Assembly: GCA_946800325.1 (NCBI GenBank)
Contig: OX326956.1
Location: 12,007,167 to 12,071,166, forward strand
Direction of reading: 5' to 3'
Source: Luzula sylvatica
Lineage: Eukaryota; Streptophyta; Magnoliopsida; Poales; Juncaceae
Length of the DNA stretch: 64,000 nt
The notes under the pieces are model-generated. The model had not been told where the DNA came from. It was given only the letters and a program-made list of their open reading frames with translations, and did no database searches. This document shows, in pieces, positions 63,863-64,000 of this stretch (its first letter is position 1; each line of letters opens with the position of its first letter). The translations under genes were made by a program, and so were the position numbers.

Positions 63863-64000
63863 TTCTTTTTAGTCCCTCTATCCATGAATGAGTTAAGAAG
63901 TTTCGAGTAATTTATGATTTTACAAAACTTACGAGTATTAGACACACATAAAAAGAAATAAAGAAAAGATTATGAGTATCGTTTATTAAAAAAAAATAGT
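63863..64000. other. AT-rich non-satellite end of window
   Basis: No coding, repeat or RNA signal that I can support. Satellite 1 and satellite 2 motifs are both absent, so the satellite does not resume before the window ends. Confidence 0.6.

Noticed and set aside
62242..64000. Helitron or LTR retrotransposon at the right end
   Set aside because: No TC...CTRR hairpin terminus, primer-binding site, polypurine tract or reverse transcriptase motif could be seen.

Overview
The window is almost entirely satellite DNA. I see no intact protein gene in the first 62.2 kb. The only gene-like sequence is a small, broken FAR1/FHY3-type (MULE-transposase-derived) fragment near the right end. That family, the AT-rich satellites of about 124 and 175 bp, and the plant-like splice signals suggest a flowering plant, probably a dicot, at a centromeric, pericentromeric or other heterochromatic block. 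I cannot name the species, and centromere identity is an inference.

Layout. (1) Bases 1-12,832 hold satellite 1: about 103 head-to-tail monomers of about 124 bp in four diagnostic subtypes (A, B, C, D). They form a tetramer higher-order repeat (ABCD, about 495 bp) mixed with a hexamer form (ABCBCD, about 745 bp). (2) Near 12,833 satellite 1 stops inside a monomer and satellite 2 starts with no spacer. (3) Bases 12,833-62,200 hold satellite 2: about 280 monomers of about 175 bp. Each monomer resolves into three related subunits of about 58 bp. Monomer subtypes form a higher-order repeat of about eight monomers (about 1.38 kb) in the middle of the array. Further right there are nested larger duplications: a 1.34-kb tandem pair near 37-40 kb, a nearly identical 3.80-kb tandem pair at 42.9-50.5 kb, and a copy about 6.1-6.3 kb away reaching 58.2 kb. 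(4) Bases 62,200-62,241 are a (TA)n microsatellite, where satellite 2 ends inside a monomer. (5) Bases 62,242-64,000 are non-satellite sequence. They contain a 32-bp triplicate, a probable two-exon FAR1-related N-terminal fragment, a minisatellite of about 97 bp, and a three-copy repeat of 83-92 bp.

The short open frames scattered through the satellites are by-products of tandem repetition in AT-rich DNA. They recur because the repeat recurs and show no domains. There are no rRNA or tRNA genes, no CRISPR array, no recognisable retrotransposon within the arrays and no multi-gene system. The interest of the window lies in how the satellites are built and how they evolve: trimeric ancestry, alternating higher-order repeats, an abrupt two-satellite junction, tagged deletion variants copied along the array, and recent kilobase-scale tandem duplication.
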